Made by a program: the position numbers and the translations under genes
From: Haloechinothrix sp033042135
GTDB lineage: Bacteria > Actinomycetota > Actinomycetes > Mycobacteriales > Pseudonocardiaceae
Reading direction: 5' to 3'
Length of the DNA: 64,000 nucleotides
NCBI RefSeq assembly: GCF_033042135.1
Contig: NZ_WBXM01000002.1
Coordinates: 433,867-497,866, forward strand
Part shown: piece after piece, positions 42,836 to 51,475 of the stretch
Position numbering within the stretch: position 1 is the stretch's first letter
How the letters are laid out: the number at the start of each line of letters is the position of its first letter
The notes under the pieces: generated by a model
Database searches by the model: none
The model's input: the letters and a program-made list of their open reading frames with translations, nothing else
What the model was told of the DNA's origin: nothing

Positions 42836-44227
42836 ATGGCTGACCAGTACGACGTGGTGGTCGTAGGCGGGGGCGCCGTCGGGGAGAACGCGGCTGGCCG
42901 ATGCGCGCAGCACGGCCTGACGGTGGCCGTCGTGGAGGAGCACCTGCTTGGCGGGGAGTGCTCCTACTACGCATGCATGCCAAGCAAGGCGCTGCTGCGC
43001 CCCGGCGAGGTGATGGACGCCGTGCGGCGCGTGCCCGGTGCCCGGGAAGCCGTCACCGGCGAGCTCGACGCGGCCAGCGCGTTGCGGCGGCGGGACAAGC
43101 TGGCCTCCTACTGGGACGACGGTGGCCAGCAGGAGTGGGTGGCTGGCCAGGGCATCGATCTGTTCCGAGGTCACGGCAGGCTGACCGGTGAACGCGCCGT
43201 CGAGGTCGCTGATGAGCACGGCAGTCGCCGCCTGTTGCACGCACACCGCGCCGTTGTACTTGCCACCGGCAGCCGCGCGGCCGTCCCGCCGGTCGAGGGT
43301 ATCGGCGACATCGGCGTGTGGGACAGCAGAGACATCACCACCGCCCGCGAGGTGCCCGAGCGGCTGGTGGTGCTCGGTGGCGGGGTGGTCGGTGTGGAGA
43401 TGGCACAGGCGTGGCGCACGCTCGGTGCCCGGATCGTCCTCGTCGAGATGGCCGAGCGGCTGCTGTCGGCCGAGGAACCGTTCGCGGGTGCCGAAGTCGC
43501 CGAGGCGCTGCGCGAGCTCGGAGTCGAGGTGTACACCGGCACGCAGGTCACGTCAGTCAGCCGGGCCTCGGGCGACGGTCCTGTCACGGCGACTCTGGAC
43601 GGCGGACCGACCGTGGAGGCCGACGAGTTCGTCGTGGCGGTCGGGCGGTCGGCGATCACCGAGGATCTCGGCCTCGATACGGTCGGCCTCGAACCGGGCG
43701 GTTACCTGGAGACCGACGACTCGCTGCGAGTCCGTGGCGTCGAGGGAGACTGGCTGTACGCCGTCGGGGATTGCAACGGCCGTAACCTGCTCACCCATAT
43801 GGGCAAGTATCAGGCGCGTATCGCGGGTGATGTGATCGCAGGCAAGCCGAACGTCGCGCGCGCCGATCATGGCATCACGCCGCGAGTCGTGTTCACCACC
43901 CCGCTCGTCGGGGCGGTCGGCCTGACCGAGGCAGGCGCCAGAGCCAGCGGGTACCGCATCGACACGGTGTCGCACGACACCGGTGGCGTGGCGGGAGCTG
44001 TCACCAAAGGAGGCGGCCTCTCCGGTACCAGCAAGCTGGTCATCGACACCGACCGACGGATGCTTCTCGGGGCCACTTTCACCGGACCGGCCGCCGATGA
44101 GCTCGTCCACGCCGCGACGATCGCCATAGCGGGGGAGGTTCCGCTCGACACCCTGTGGCACGCGGTGCCGTCCTTCCCGACCGTCAGCGAGGTATGGCTG
44201 CGGCTGCTGGAATCCTATGGCCTGTGA
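42836..44227 (+). CDS. FAD-dependent pyridine nucleotide-disulfide oxidoreductase
   Basis: This 463-residue enzyme is a dihydrolipoamide/mercuric-reductase-like flavoprotein. FAD is bound by VVVGGGAVGENAAG near the N-terminus; the redox-active pair is in GGECSYYACMPSK near residue 45; the NAD(P) site is VVLGGGVVGVEMAQ near 180; the C-terminal HAVPSFPTVSEVW supplies the catalytic His-Glu. Lipoamide, mercuric and other disulfide or metal substrates are possible. The copper context suggests metal stress. GGTGAGGAGCGAG precedes the ATG. Confidence 0.87.
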   Translation: MADQYDVVVVGGGAVGENAAGRCAQHGLTVAVVEEHLLGGECSYYACMPSKALLRPGEVMDAVRRVPGAREAVTGELDAASALRRRDKLASYWDDGGQQEWVAGQGIDLFRGHGRLTGERAVEVADEHGSRRLLHAHRAVVLATGSRAAVPPVEGIGDIGVWDSRDITTAREVPERLVVLGGGVVGVEMAQAWRTLGARIVLVEMAERLLSAEEPFAGAEVAEALRELGVEVYTGTQVTSVSRASGDGPVTATLDGGPTVEADEFVVAVGRSAITEDLGLDTVGLEPGGYLETDDSLRVRGVEGDWLYAVGDCNGRNLLTHMGKYQARIAGDVIAGKPNVARADHGITPRVVFTTPLVGAVGLTEAGARASGYRIDTVSHDTGGVAGAVTKGGGLSGTSKLVIDTDRRMLLGATFTGPAADELVHAATIAIAGEVPLDTLWHAVPSFPTVSEVWLRLLESYGL

Positions 44228-44328
44228 CTGCGCCGGTGTTGTCAGGAGTTTCCTCGACGTCGCCAGGATCGCGAACGATTTCCGCGGCTGCCACGTGCAC
44301 GATGTCGACAGGCGGGAACGGGCGCGCC

Positions 44329-44982
44329 TCACTGCTCAGGCGCGGGGGTGACCGGGCCCCTGTCGTGGGAATCGGGATCCTCGCCCGCGAGGATGTCGTC
44401 GATCGTGCTGGTCAGCAGCTCGTAGGTGGATTCGCCGGTGATCTTGGCGACGATGGTGCCTTCGGGGTCGATGAAGAACGTCTCCGGCACCCCGAACACA
44501 CCGAAATCCAGCGCCAACCGTGAGTTGGGATCGTCCACGTAACCGTAGACCTGCTCCTCGCCACGGCCGTGCTCGTCGAGATAATCGGTGGCGGCGTTGT
44601 TGCGGTCCTGGAAGTTGACGCCGACGAAGGATACGTCCCGGTCGGTGTAGGTCTCGGCGGCGGCGAGCAGGTGGGGATGTTCGGCACGGCAGGTGGTGCA
44701 CCACGAGGCCCAGAAGTTCACGACGACGACGTCGCCGCGTAGTTCCTCCAGCGAGAAGGTGCCGTCATCTTCCAGCTCGGGCACCTCCCTGGTGGGGGCC
44801 GGTTCGCCGATCAGGGGGCTGTCGATGAGGGTGGGGTCCTGGTCGAGCCTGCCCGCGAACACGATCCCCAACCCGATGCCGAGCACCGCGACACCCAGCG
44901 CGAGCCATCGGGCCACTCGCCAGCCACCCCGTCCCTGGCTGTGCCCTGATCCGCCCGTAGCAGCGGTGTCGGTCGAGGTCAT
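44329..44982 (-). CDS. ccmG: Cytochrome c maturation thioredoxin CcmG
   Basis: A membrane-anchored 217-residue TlpA-like protein: one N-terminal helix (ARWLALGVAVLGIGLGIVFAG) and a thioredoxin fold with the redox motif WASWCTTCRAEHP near residue 120. CcmG reduces the heme-binding cysteines of apocytochrome c. It is the last gene of the ccm operon and overlaps ccmI by 4 bases. The ATG at 44982 gives the proper membrane anchor. Confidence 0.9.
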   Translation of the reverse strand: MTSTDTAATGGSGHSQGRGGWRVARWLALGVAVLGIGLGIVFAGRLDQDPTLIDSPLIGEPAPTREVPELEDDGTFSLEELRGDVVVVNFWASWCTTCRAEHPHLLAAAETYTDRDVSFVGVNFQDRNNAATDYLDEHGRGEEQVYGYVDDPNSRLALDFGVFGVPETFFIDPEGTIVAKITGESTYELLTSTIDDILAGEDPDSHDRGPVTPAPEQ

Positions 44983-45806
44983 CTGCCGTCCCCTCCGGTG
45001 CGTTGCTGTGCGCGCTCGACGAGTTTCTCGGCGTCGGCGCGTAGCTCGGGGTCGATCCCGTCCTGCGCGGTGAGGGTATCGAGCGCGTCGAGCGCCCCGC
45101 TGGGGTCGTCGTGCCCGTCGAGTCGGATGCGGGCGGCGAACCACAGAGCTTCCGGCGATTCGGGATCGGCTTCCAGTCCACGCTCGACGGCGCGCAGCGC
45201 CGCGTCGGGCTCGTCCTGCTGGAACAGCAACCAGCCAGCGTAAGCGTGTGCCCGGGGGTTGTCCGGGTCGCGCTGCATGACAGCGCCGAGGTGTTCGGCG
45301 GCGCTGTCATGCTCGTCACGGTCGATGTAGCGGCTGGCCAGGGCGATACGCATGCCGATGGCTTCCGGATTGGCTGCGACGACCTCCTCCATCTCGGCCA
45401 GCGAGAACTCGGAAGGTTCGCGGGGAGCGTCGTCGGCTTGCTGCTCGAGCTGGTCGGCGATCGGTTCGTTGCCGGTGATGAAGCCGCCTTCCGGGCGGGA
45501 GTCGACGTACTGCGGCAGCAGCACGGCCCCCGCGAGTAACGCGACGAGCGCGGCAGCGAGGTAGGGCAGGTAGCGGGTGGGTGGAATGCGGCGTCTGCCG
45601 CCCGATCGCGACGCCGCTTCGGCGGGACTTGCCGAGGCCGATTCCAGCGCGTCCAGGCTGGCCACCGCTTCGGCCTCGTACCGGCGCCGCAGTTCGGCGG
45701 CACGCTCCGCGGGGATCTCCCCGCGTTCGATCTGCGCCTCGAGGTCGACGAGGTCGCGCAACGCCTGGTCTCTGCGCTCCCGCAGCGGCTCGTCACCCGT
45801 GCTCAT
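44979..45806 (-). CDS. ccmI: CcmI-like TPR protein
   Basis: The 275-residue protein has an N-terminal soluble helical region (RDQALRDLVDLEAQIERGEI, the CcmI-like start), a membrane helix (LPYLAAALVALLAGAVLL near residue 85) and TPR repeats (AHAYAGWLLFQQDEPDAALR, EALWFAARIRLDGHDD). CcmI presents apocytochrome c to the CcmF/H complex. Bacterial CcmI usually has two membrane helices; here only one is clear. It overlaps ccmH and ccmG by 4 bases each. Confidence 0.85.
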   Translation of the reverse strand: MSTGDEPLRERRDQALRDLVDLEAQIERGEIPAERAAELRRRYEAEAVASLDALESASASPAEAASRSGGRRRIPPTRYLPYLAAALVALLAGAVLLPQYVDSRPEGGFITGNEPIADQLEQQADDAPREPSEFSLAEMEEVVAANPEAIGMRIALASRYIDRDEHDSAAEHLGAVMQRDPDNPRAHAYAGWLLFQQDEPDAALRAVERGLEADPESPEALWFAARIRLDGHDDPSGALDALDTLTAQDGIDPELRADAEKLVERAQQRTGGDGR

Positions 45807-46306
45807 AGCGACTCCTCCTCGCGAGCGGAGCGTCTGGCGCGTTCGAGCTCGCGGTCCAGGCGCTCACGCTGTTCGGGGGCGAGCTCACCCTCAGGCGGCG
45901 GACTCCGTCGGGCACGGTAGGTCAGCAGCGCGATGACTCCGGCTACCGTGACGCCGAAGGGCACCAACCACAGCGGCAGCATGGAGCCTTCCGGACGCGG
46001 GTCGAACACCACCCAGTCGCCGTAGCGAGCGCGGAAGTAGTCGATGATCTCTTCGTCGCTGCGGCCTGCCTCCACCTGCTCGACGATGATGTTGCGCATC
46101 TCGTTGGCGGTTTCCGAGGGGGAGTCCGCGATCGCCACGCTCTCGCACTCCGGGCAGCTGAGCCGTTCTGACAGGTCCTCCACCCGGTCGGCCGGTTCCG
46201 ATCCGGATAGCACCACGCCGACCACCGCCACCGCCAGCAACCCCACGATGCACGCGGAGATGGCTACTTGGACCAGTTGGCGGGGGATGCTAGGGATACG
46301 TGACAT
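45803..46306 (-). CDS. ccmH: Cytochrome c maturation protein CcmH
   Basis: CcmH is a membrane-bound thiol oxidoreductase of 167 residues with the family motif RLSCPECESVAIADS (LRCxxC-like) near residue 50, an N-terminal helix and a second helix near 115. The C-terminal tail is charged. It works with CcmG and CcmF. GAAGGAGG precedes the ATG at 46306, which lies inside the 3' end of ccmF (17-base overlap); a GTG one codon earlier is an alternative. Confidence 0.92.
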   Translation of the reverse strand: MSRIPSIPRQLVQVAISACIVGLLAVAVVGVVLSGSEPADRVEDLSERLSCPECESVAIADSPSETANEMRNIIVEQVEAGRSDEEIIDYFRARYGDWVVFDPRPEGSMLPLWLVPFGVTVAGVIALLTYRARRSPPPEGELAPEQRERLDRELERARRSAREEESL

Positions 46307-48284
46307 CACCTGCCTCCTTCCCGCTCGCCGCGATCTGCGACTGCGGCTCGGGGCGCCGGGTGCGGCCGGACAGCGCCCAGAAGCCCCCGGCGACGATCAC
46401 CAGACCCCCGACCCACAACCAGACCTTCAACGGGTACTGGTAGATGTTGACCGAGATGCGGTCCTCGTCCACCTCGAGCTGGGACAGCGCGACATAGATG
46501 TCGCTGCCCGGCCGGACCCACACATCGGGCGCGCCGATCGCGTCGGGTTGCGCGTCGAAGTGGCTCAGCCGGGGTGTGGCCTCCCACCGGTGGCTACCGT
46601 CGCGGGCGAACTCCAGGTGCGCCCTGGTGATCTCCCGGTCCGGCTGCCGCTGCTGGGAGATGCCGGTGAAGGTGACCTCGTAGCCACTGAAGGACAGCGA
46701 ATCGCCGCGATCGAGCGTGACCGTATCCTCTGTGACCAGCGCGGCCGATGTCGCGATGACCACCGCGACCAAGGCAACCCCCAGGTGGGCAAGCTGCCCG
46801 CCCCAGTATGCCCGCTGCCCGGACACCAGCCGTGCCATTCCCCGCAAGCGTGGCTTCGGCGCGGTCGCCACGAGCTGCCGTACCGTTCCGGCCGCGATGC
46901 CGGTGGCCAGCGCGACCACAGTGACCACCCCTGGCGAGGTGATCCCGGCCAGCACCAGGGTCGCGGCGGCGGCACAGGCCAACAGCAGCGGGATGCGTAG
47001 GCGGTGCCACAACACGGCTGGCGAGGCGTACCGGTAGGGCGTGAACGGTCCGATCCCCATCGCCAGGAGCAGCGCGAACGACAGCGGCACCGCCATCCGG
47101 TCGAAGAACGGCCTGCCGACCGATACTTCGCTGCCGGTGACGGCTTCGACGAGGATCGGGTAGATGGTGCCGAGCAGCACCACGAAAGCGAACAGCGTGA
47201 GCAGCAGGTTGTTGATGAGGAAGACGCCTTCGCGGCTGGCCAGCGACTCCGGCCGGGAGGTCGAGGCGAGTCGCTCGCCGCGGAGCGCGAACAGCGTGAA
47301 ACCACCGACCAGCACCACAAGCAGGAAGCCGAGGAAGGCGGGCCCGATCTGGGACTCGGTGAACGCGTGCACCGAAGCCACTGCCCCGGAACGGGTGATG
47401 AACGTACCCAGGATGGTCAGCGCGAAGGTGGCGATCACCAGCACGAAGTTCCATGCCTGCAGCATGCCGCGTTTGACCTGGACCACCGCCGAGTGGATGA
47501 ACGCGGTGGCGACGAGCCACGGGATCAGCGCGGCGTTCTCCACCGGGTCCCAAGCCCAGTAACCACCCCAGCCCAGTACCTCGTAGGCCCACCAGGCGCC
47601 GAGCACCACCCCTGCGGTGAGGAAGCTCCAGGCAACCAGGTTGGCCCTACGGGTGCGGCGCAACCAGTCCACACCGCCCCTGCGCAGCAGCAGCGCCGAG
47701 ATCGCGAAGGCGAACGGCACCGTGAAACCGACGAACCCGAGGTACAGCAGCGGCGGGTGCAGCAGCATCAGCCAGTGGTCGACCAGCAGCGGGTTTGGCC
47801 CCGGCCCGTCGGCAGGCGGTTGCTCGAGCACCTCGAAAGGGTTGGCCACGGTGGCCAGCAGCCCGAAGAAGAAGACGTTCACCAGGCCCATCACACCGAG
47901 CGCGCCGGTGCCCAGCCGGTCGCTCGCGCTGCGCACCTGACGCGCCACCAGCGCCGTGTATCCAGCAAGCACCAGCGCCCACAGCACAAGGCTGCCCTCC
48001 AGCGCCGCCCAGGCCGCCATGACAGTGAACCACCACGGTGTCGCCGTGGAGTGGTTGTCGGCCACATAGGACACCGCGAAGTTGTCGGTCAGCAGGGCTA
48101 CCTCGAGCGCCGTCATCGCCAGTACGGCACCGGCCACCAGGCAGCCCACCGCGAACCGCAGTTGGCGATGCCGCACCGCTTGAGGCTTACGCTGCGCACG
48201 GAAGCCGGAGATCGTCAGGGCGATGGCGGCGGCGAGGCCGAGCAGGATGCCTGCCCAGCCCGCCGCGGGAGTGACCAGTGTCAT
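46290..48284 (-). CDS. ccmF: Heme lyase subunit CcmF
   Basis: CcmF is the integral membrane heme lyase component. The 664 residues show many membrane helices, the tryptophan-rich WWD segment GWGGYWAWDPVENAALIPWL near residue 240, and conserved His ligands flanking it (DHWLMLLHPPLLYLG, IHSAVVQVKRGM). Length and layout match. It overlaps ccmE at its start and ccmH at its end, showing strong translational coupling. Confidence 0.95.
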   Translation of the reverse strand: MTLVTPAAGWAGILLGLAAAIALTISGFRAQRKPQAVRHRQLRFAVGCLVAGAVLAMTALEVALLTDNFAVSYVADNHSTATPWWFTVMAAWAALEGSLVLWALVLAGYTALVARQVRSASDRLGTGALGVMGLVNVFFFGLLATVANPFEVLEQPPADGPGPNPLLVDHWLMLLHPPLLYLGFVGFTVPFAFAISALLLRRGGVDWLRRTRRANLVAWSFLTAGVVLGAWWAYEVLGWGGYWAWDPVENAALIPWLVATAFIHSAVVQVKRGMLQAWNFVLVIATFALTILGTFITRSGAVASVHAFTESQIGPAFLGFLLVVLVGGFTLFALRGERLASTSRPESLASREGVFLINNLLLTLFAFVVLLGTIYPILVEAVTGSEVSVGRPFFDRMAVPLSFALLLAMGIGPFTPYRYASPAVLWHRLRIPLLLACAAAATLVLAGITSPGVVTVVALATGIAAGTVRQLVATAPKPRLRGMARLVSGQRAYWGGQLAHLGVALVAVVIATSAALVTEDTVTLDRGDSLSFSGYEVTFTGISQQRQPDREITRAHLEFARDGSHRWEATPRLSHFDAQPDAIGAPDVWVRPGSDIYVALSQLEVDEDRISVNIYQYPLKVWLWVGGLVIVAGGFWALSGRTRRPEPQSQIAASGKEAGDVTYP

Positions 48285-48700
48285 GAAGCGGGGCTCTCCG
48301 GCATGTCGGCTGCCTCGTACTCCTCGTCGTGGCGCACCTTCATGGTGTCGGAGACGAACTCGTCACCTCGCCAGGAACCCTCGACGACCACGCCGACGCC
48401 GGGCTGGAATAGCTGCTGCGGCGAGCCGGTGTGCCGGACCGTCACCTCGGGACCGTCGGGGTCGTCCCAGTAGGTGACCACGAAGTCCACGCCGTCGTCG
48501 GTGCGGGTGACGCTGCCGTCCGCGACGAGACCGCCGAGCTGGAAGCGGCGGTCCTCGCCGAACTCCGCACGCTTGTCGACCGCTTCTTCGGGGGTCAGGT
48601 AGTAGACGAGGTTCTCGTTGAGGTTGCCGAACACCAGCGCCCCGACCAGCACGGCCACTACTCCCACCCCGGAGAAGCCGAGTAGCCGGTACCGTTTCAC
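48281..48700 (-). CDS. ccmE: Heme chaperone CcmE
   Basis: CcmE carries heme in the periplasm-equivalent space through a covalent His bond. The 139-residue protein has one membrane anchor (VGVVAVLVGALVFGNL), an OB-fold beta region (RFQLGGLVADGSV) and near the C-terminus KVRHDEEY, whose His and Tyr match the family H-x-x-x-Y heme site. The GTG at 48700 overlaps the ccmD stop (GTGA). Confidence 0.93.
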   Translation of the reverse strand: MKRYRLLGFSGVGVVAVLVGALVFGNLNENLVYYLTPEEAVDKRAEFGEDRRFQLGGLVADGSVTRTDDGVDFVVTYWDDPDGPEVTVRHTGSPQQLFQPGVGVVVEGSWRGDEFVSDTMKVRHDEEYEAADMPESPAS

Positions 48701-48819
48701 CGCACGTCCCCCTCGCCGCGCGCCCGCTGTGCCCAGCGGTGCAACAGCAGACCCAGGTAGGTCGCGATCGCCAGGTAGGCGACGCTGAACCCGAGCACGA
48801 TCCACAACCAGTCCGACAT
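48697..48819 (-). CDS. ccmD: CcmD-like short membrane protein
   Basis: A 40-residue protein, MSDWLWIVLGFSVAYLAIAT followed by a basic tail. Its size, single membrane helix and position between ccmC and ccmE identify it as CcmD, which helps release heme-loaded CcmE from CcmABC. Its ATG shares a base with the ccmC stop and its stop overlaps ccmE. Confidence 0.8.
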   Translation of the reverse strand: MSDWLWIVLGFSVAYLAIATYLGLLLHRWAQRARGEGDVR

Positions 48820-49556
48820 CAATGGGCCTCCTTCTCCTGTGTGTCCTCGAGGTGGGGCGCGGTGACCGCCCCGCCTGCCAGCTCGCGTCCCTCGGCTACC
48901 TGCCTCGCGGCACGCTGGTCGTCCATCGCGGCGATTCCGAGTCGCAGCCGCAGCAGCACGGCGTAGATCAACATGAACGCCACCACGTTGATCAGTAGCG
49001 TGATGAGCATCGGCGTATCGATACTGGGCTGGCCCGGCTGCAGCACGGTGGCCGGTTGGTGCAGGGTGCGCCACCACTCGACGGACATGTGCACGATCGG
49101 CACCTGCACGAAGGCCACGACGCCGAACACGGCCGCGCGGCGCGCCCTGGCGTCCGGGTCGAGCGTGGCGCGCCGCAGCGCCAGGTAACCCAGGTAGACG
49201 AAGAGCATCAGGGCAGTGGTGATCAGCCGCGGATCCCAGGTCCACCACACGCCCCAGACCGGCTTTCCCCAGATCGAGCCGAGCGCGATCGCCAGTGCGG
49301 TGAAGAACACGCCGACTTCGGCGCTGGAGGCAGCCACCCGGTCGAACCCTGGCTTGCGGCGCCACAGCCAGCCGATGCTCGCCACCAGTGTGACGGCGAA
49401 GCTCAGGTAGGCGGTCCACGCCGCGGGGACGTGCACGTACATCAGACGCTGGAGATCGCCCTGCAGCTGGTCGGCAGGGGCGAGCATGGCAGCGGTGACG
49501 CCTGTGGCCACGGCGACGGCCGCCGCGATCGGCAGCGCGGTTCGTACGCGCGTCAT
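48819..49556 (-). CDS. ccmC: Heme exporter/lyase subunit CcmC
   Basis: CcmC hands heme to CcmE. The 245-residue membrane protein has six helices, the WWD-type segment WGVWWTWDPRLITTALMLF near residue 110 and conserved His in YVHVPAAWTAYL and VPIVHMSVEWWRTLHQP. The C-terminal tail is longer than usual. It overlaps ccmB by 4 bases. The related CcsA family can look alike, but the operon fixes it as CcmC. Confidence 0.94.
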   Translation of the reverse strand: MTRVRTALPIAAAVAVATGVTAAMLAPADQLQGDLQRLMYVHVPAAWTAYLSFAVTLVASIGWLWRRKPGFDRVAASSAEVGVFFTALAIALGSIWGKPVWGVWWTWDPRLITTALMLFVYLGYLALRRATLDPDARARRAAVFGVVAFVQVPIVHMSVEWWRTLHQPATVLQPGQPSIDTPMLITLLINVVAFMLIYAVLLRLRLGIAAMDDQRAARQVAEGRELAGGAVTAPHLEDTQEKEAH

Positions 49557-50242
49557 GCGGATTCCTCCAGGAAACGGGCGACCAGGGCGACGGTGAGGGC
49601 GATCACCCCGATGGCGGCGAGCATCAACAGCAGCCACGGCCACGGCGCCTGCTCGTGCCGTGCCGTGGCCAGGACCTGAGTGGCGCCGAGCAGCAACGGC
49701 AAGGCCACCGGCACCACCAGCAGCGGCCCGAGGATGGTGCGTCCTGCCAGCCCCTCGGCGAGCGCACCCGCTACGGTACCCAGCGCGGCCAGCCCGGCCG
49801 CTACCAGCACCATCGCGGGGATCAGCCACAGGCCGCCTGTCAGGTCCGGGTTGTACAGTGCGATCGCCACTGGCGCGAGCACCGCCTGGAAGGTCAGCAG
49901 CAGCATCGCGTTCGCCAGCGCGCGACCGGCCAGCCGTACGCCGGGATGCACCCCGCACAGCCGCAGCACCGCGAGTTGCGCCGGGCCGTCTGCGGCGCTC
50001 TGCCGCAGCGTGACCAGCACGCCGAACAGCAACACCACCACCCAGAACATCCCGGGGCCGAGCTGTCGCAGCAGCGGCGTGTCCGGGCCGATGGCCAGCG
50101 GGACGAACAGCAACGCGACCGCGCCGAACGGGGCGGTCACCAGCAGGACTTCGCCGGTGCGGAGTTCGAGGCGCAGGTCCTTGCGTGCCAGCTCCACACA
50201 CTGCCGCCACGGCGACGGTGTGGTGGCGGCCTGCGCGGTCAT
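49553..50242 (-). CDS. ccmB: ABC transporter membrane subunit CcmB
   Basis: A 229-residue protein with six membrane helices, beginning with the soluble family start CVELARKDLRLELRTGEVL. CcmB partners CcmA to drive release of holo-CcmE. The start at 50242 overlaps the ccmA stop. It converts ATP hydrolysis energy into a conformational step and not classical export. Confidence 0.9.
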   Translation of the reverse strand: MTAQAATTPSPWRQCVELARKDLRLELRTGEVLLVTAPFGAVALLFVPLAIGPDTPLLRQLGPGMFWVVVLLFGVLVTLRQSAADGPAQLAVLRLCGVHPGVRLAGRALANAMLLLTFQAVLAPVAIALYNPDLTGGLWLIPAMVLVAAGLAALGTVAGALAEGLAGRTILGPLLVVPVALPLLLGATQVLATARHEQAPWPWLLLMLAAIGVIALTVALVARFLEESA

Positions 50243-50919
50243 ACTGCCATCTCCCGTGGCATGGCCACCGCTCGGCCCGCGGTGATCTCCACCACCCGGT
50301 CGCTCATGGCCGCCAACCGCTGGTGATCGTGCGCGACGGCCACGCTGGCACCACCCCGGCGGCAGACCTGCTCGGCCGCAGCCTCCACCAACCCGGCCGA
50401 GGCCGCGTCCAACCCCGCGTGCGCCTCGTCGAGCAGCAGCAGGCTCGGCGTGCTGAACAGCACCCGCGCCAGCTCGGCGCGCCTGCGCATGCCCTGCGAG
50501 CACACCTCGGCCCGCCGGTCGGCGGCGCGGGCGAGGCCGACGCGGTCGAGGGCGTCATCGGCTGCCGTTGGGGAGATCCCGGTCAGCCTGGCCACGAAAT
50601 GCAGGTTCTCGCGCAGCGACAGCTTCGGGTACAGCGCGGGCTCGTGGGCGATCAGCGCGATGCGTGGGGCGATCGCCGCGCAGGCCGGAGTGCCGAGCCT
50701 CGCGCCGAGTACCTCACCGTGTCCCGCGCTCGGCGCTACCAGCGTGGCGAGGACGCGCAGCAGCGTCGTCTTGCCGGTGCCGTTAGCGCCGAGAACCCCG
50801 AGACGCTCGCCCGCGGCCACGGTGAGATCGAGCCCGCGCAGCACGGGGACCCGCTCGATCTCGACGTCGACTCCGGTCAGCCGTGCCGCGGGGTGCCCAC
50901 CGGCAACCGGATCCGCCAT
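50239..50919 (-). CDS. ccmA: ABC transporter ATPase CcmA
   Basis: The 226-residue ATPase has Walker A GANGTGKTTLLRVLATL near residue 45, a signature-like CSQGMRRRAELARVLF near 133 and Walker B LLLLDEAHAGLDAA near 155, with a switch His in VAVAHDHQRL. It energises CcmBCD. It is the first gene of the ccm operon; a palindromic operator candidate lies 52-78 bases upstream of its ATG, in the divergent gap with csoR. Confidence 0.93.
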   Translation of the reverse strand: MADPVAGGHPAARLTGVDVEIERVPVLRGLDLTVAAGERLGVLGANGTGKTTLLRVLATLVAPSAGHGEVLGARLGTPACAAIAPRIALIAHEPALYPKLSLRENLHFVARLTGISPTAADDALDRVGLARAADRRAEVCSQGMRRRAELARVLFSTPSLLLLDEAHAGLDAASAGLVEAAAEQVCRRGGASVAVAHDHQRLAAMSDRVVEITAGRAVAMPREMAV

Positions 50920-50970
50920 GCCGCACTCCCGAAAGACTCGAACCGCGCGCGATACCTGTGACGGCGCTCA

Positions 50971-50997
50971 GCAATTACTAGTGCGCATAGTAATTGC
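50971..50997. promoter_or_regulatory. Palindromic operator candidate upstream of ccmA
   Basis: GCAATTACTA (50971-50980) and TAGTAATTGC (50988-50997) are perfect 10-base arms around a 7-base spacer. The site is A/T-rich in a G/C-rich region and lies between divergent ccmA and csoR. It looks like a MarR/PadR-type binding site; the regulator is not identified. Confidence 0.55.
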
Positions 50998-51090
50998 CGG
51001 TTCTCGTGGTCATGCGCGCGGGGGATGCCCGGGTGAGGTGGGCGACCCGCACCGCCCGCCGAAATCGGAGCGGTGGCCTTCGTCACCCGA

Positions 51091-51119
51091 TATCCCACCC
51101 CGGGTGGGGTGGGGTGTAC
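51091..51119 (+). promoter_or_regulatory. CsoR operator upstream of csoR
   Basis: CCCACCCC (51094-51101), a GGGT spacer and GGGGTGGG (51106-51113) form a perfect inverted repeat inside TATCCC...GGTGTA. It resembles the M. tuberculosis csoR operator. It sits 39 bases before the csoR GTG, fitting autoregulation. Confidence 0.75.
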
Positions 51120-51157
51120 GGTGGAAGTCGGGCATCGAATCGAGCAGGGAGGCGACA

Positions 51158-51475
51158 GTGGCCGAGTTGACCAGTCGCAAGCGGGACGCGCTGAACCGGC
51201 TCAAGACCGTGCGCGGGCATCTGGACGGTGTGATCCGGATGCTGGAAGAGGACACCTACTGCGTCGACGTGATGAAGCAGCTCTCCGCGGCGCAGTCCTC
51301 GCTCGAGCGGGCGAATCGCGTGATGCTGCACAACCACCTGGAGACGTGCTTCTCCACGGCCGTGCTGCGCGGCAACGGGCAGGCGGCGATCGACGAGCTG
51401 GTGGACGCGATCAAGTTCAGCCCGGCGCTGACCGGTCCGGGTGCGGCGCTGGACGGCAAGGAGGTGGGGGAATGA
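51158..51475 (+). CDS. csoR: Copper-sensing repressor CsoR
   Basis: This 105-residue helical repressor releases DNA on Cu(I) binding. The copper ligands Cys35, His60 and Cys64 (in EDTYCVDVM and LHNHLETCF) match the C-H-C set of M. tuberculosis CsoR. N-terminal KRDALNRLKTVRGHLDGVIRM is typical. The GTG at 51158 has GGGAGG upstream; the frame extends far upstream only because it is antisense to ccmA. Its stop overlaps copA (ATGA). Confidence 0.95.
   Translation: MAELTSRKRDALNRLKTVRGHLDGVIRMLEEDTYCVDVMKQLSAAQSSLERANRVMLHNHLETCFSTAVLRGNGQAAIDELVDAIKFSPALTGPGAALDGKEVGE

Noticed and set aside
47004..48473. Plus-strand frame of 489 codons over ccmF/ccmE
   Set aside because: Arg/Gln/His-rich shadow with no motif; ccmF and ccmE on the other strand are certain.
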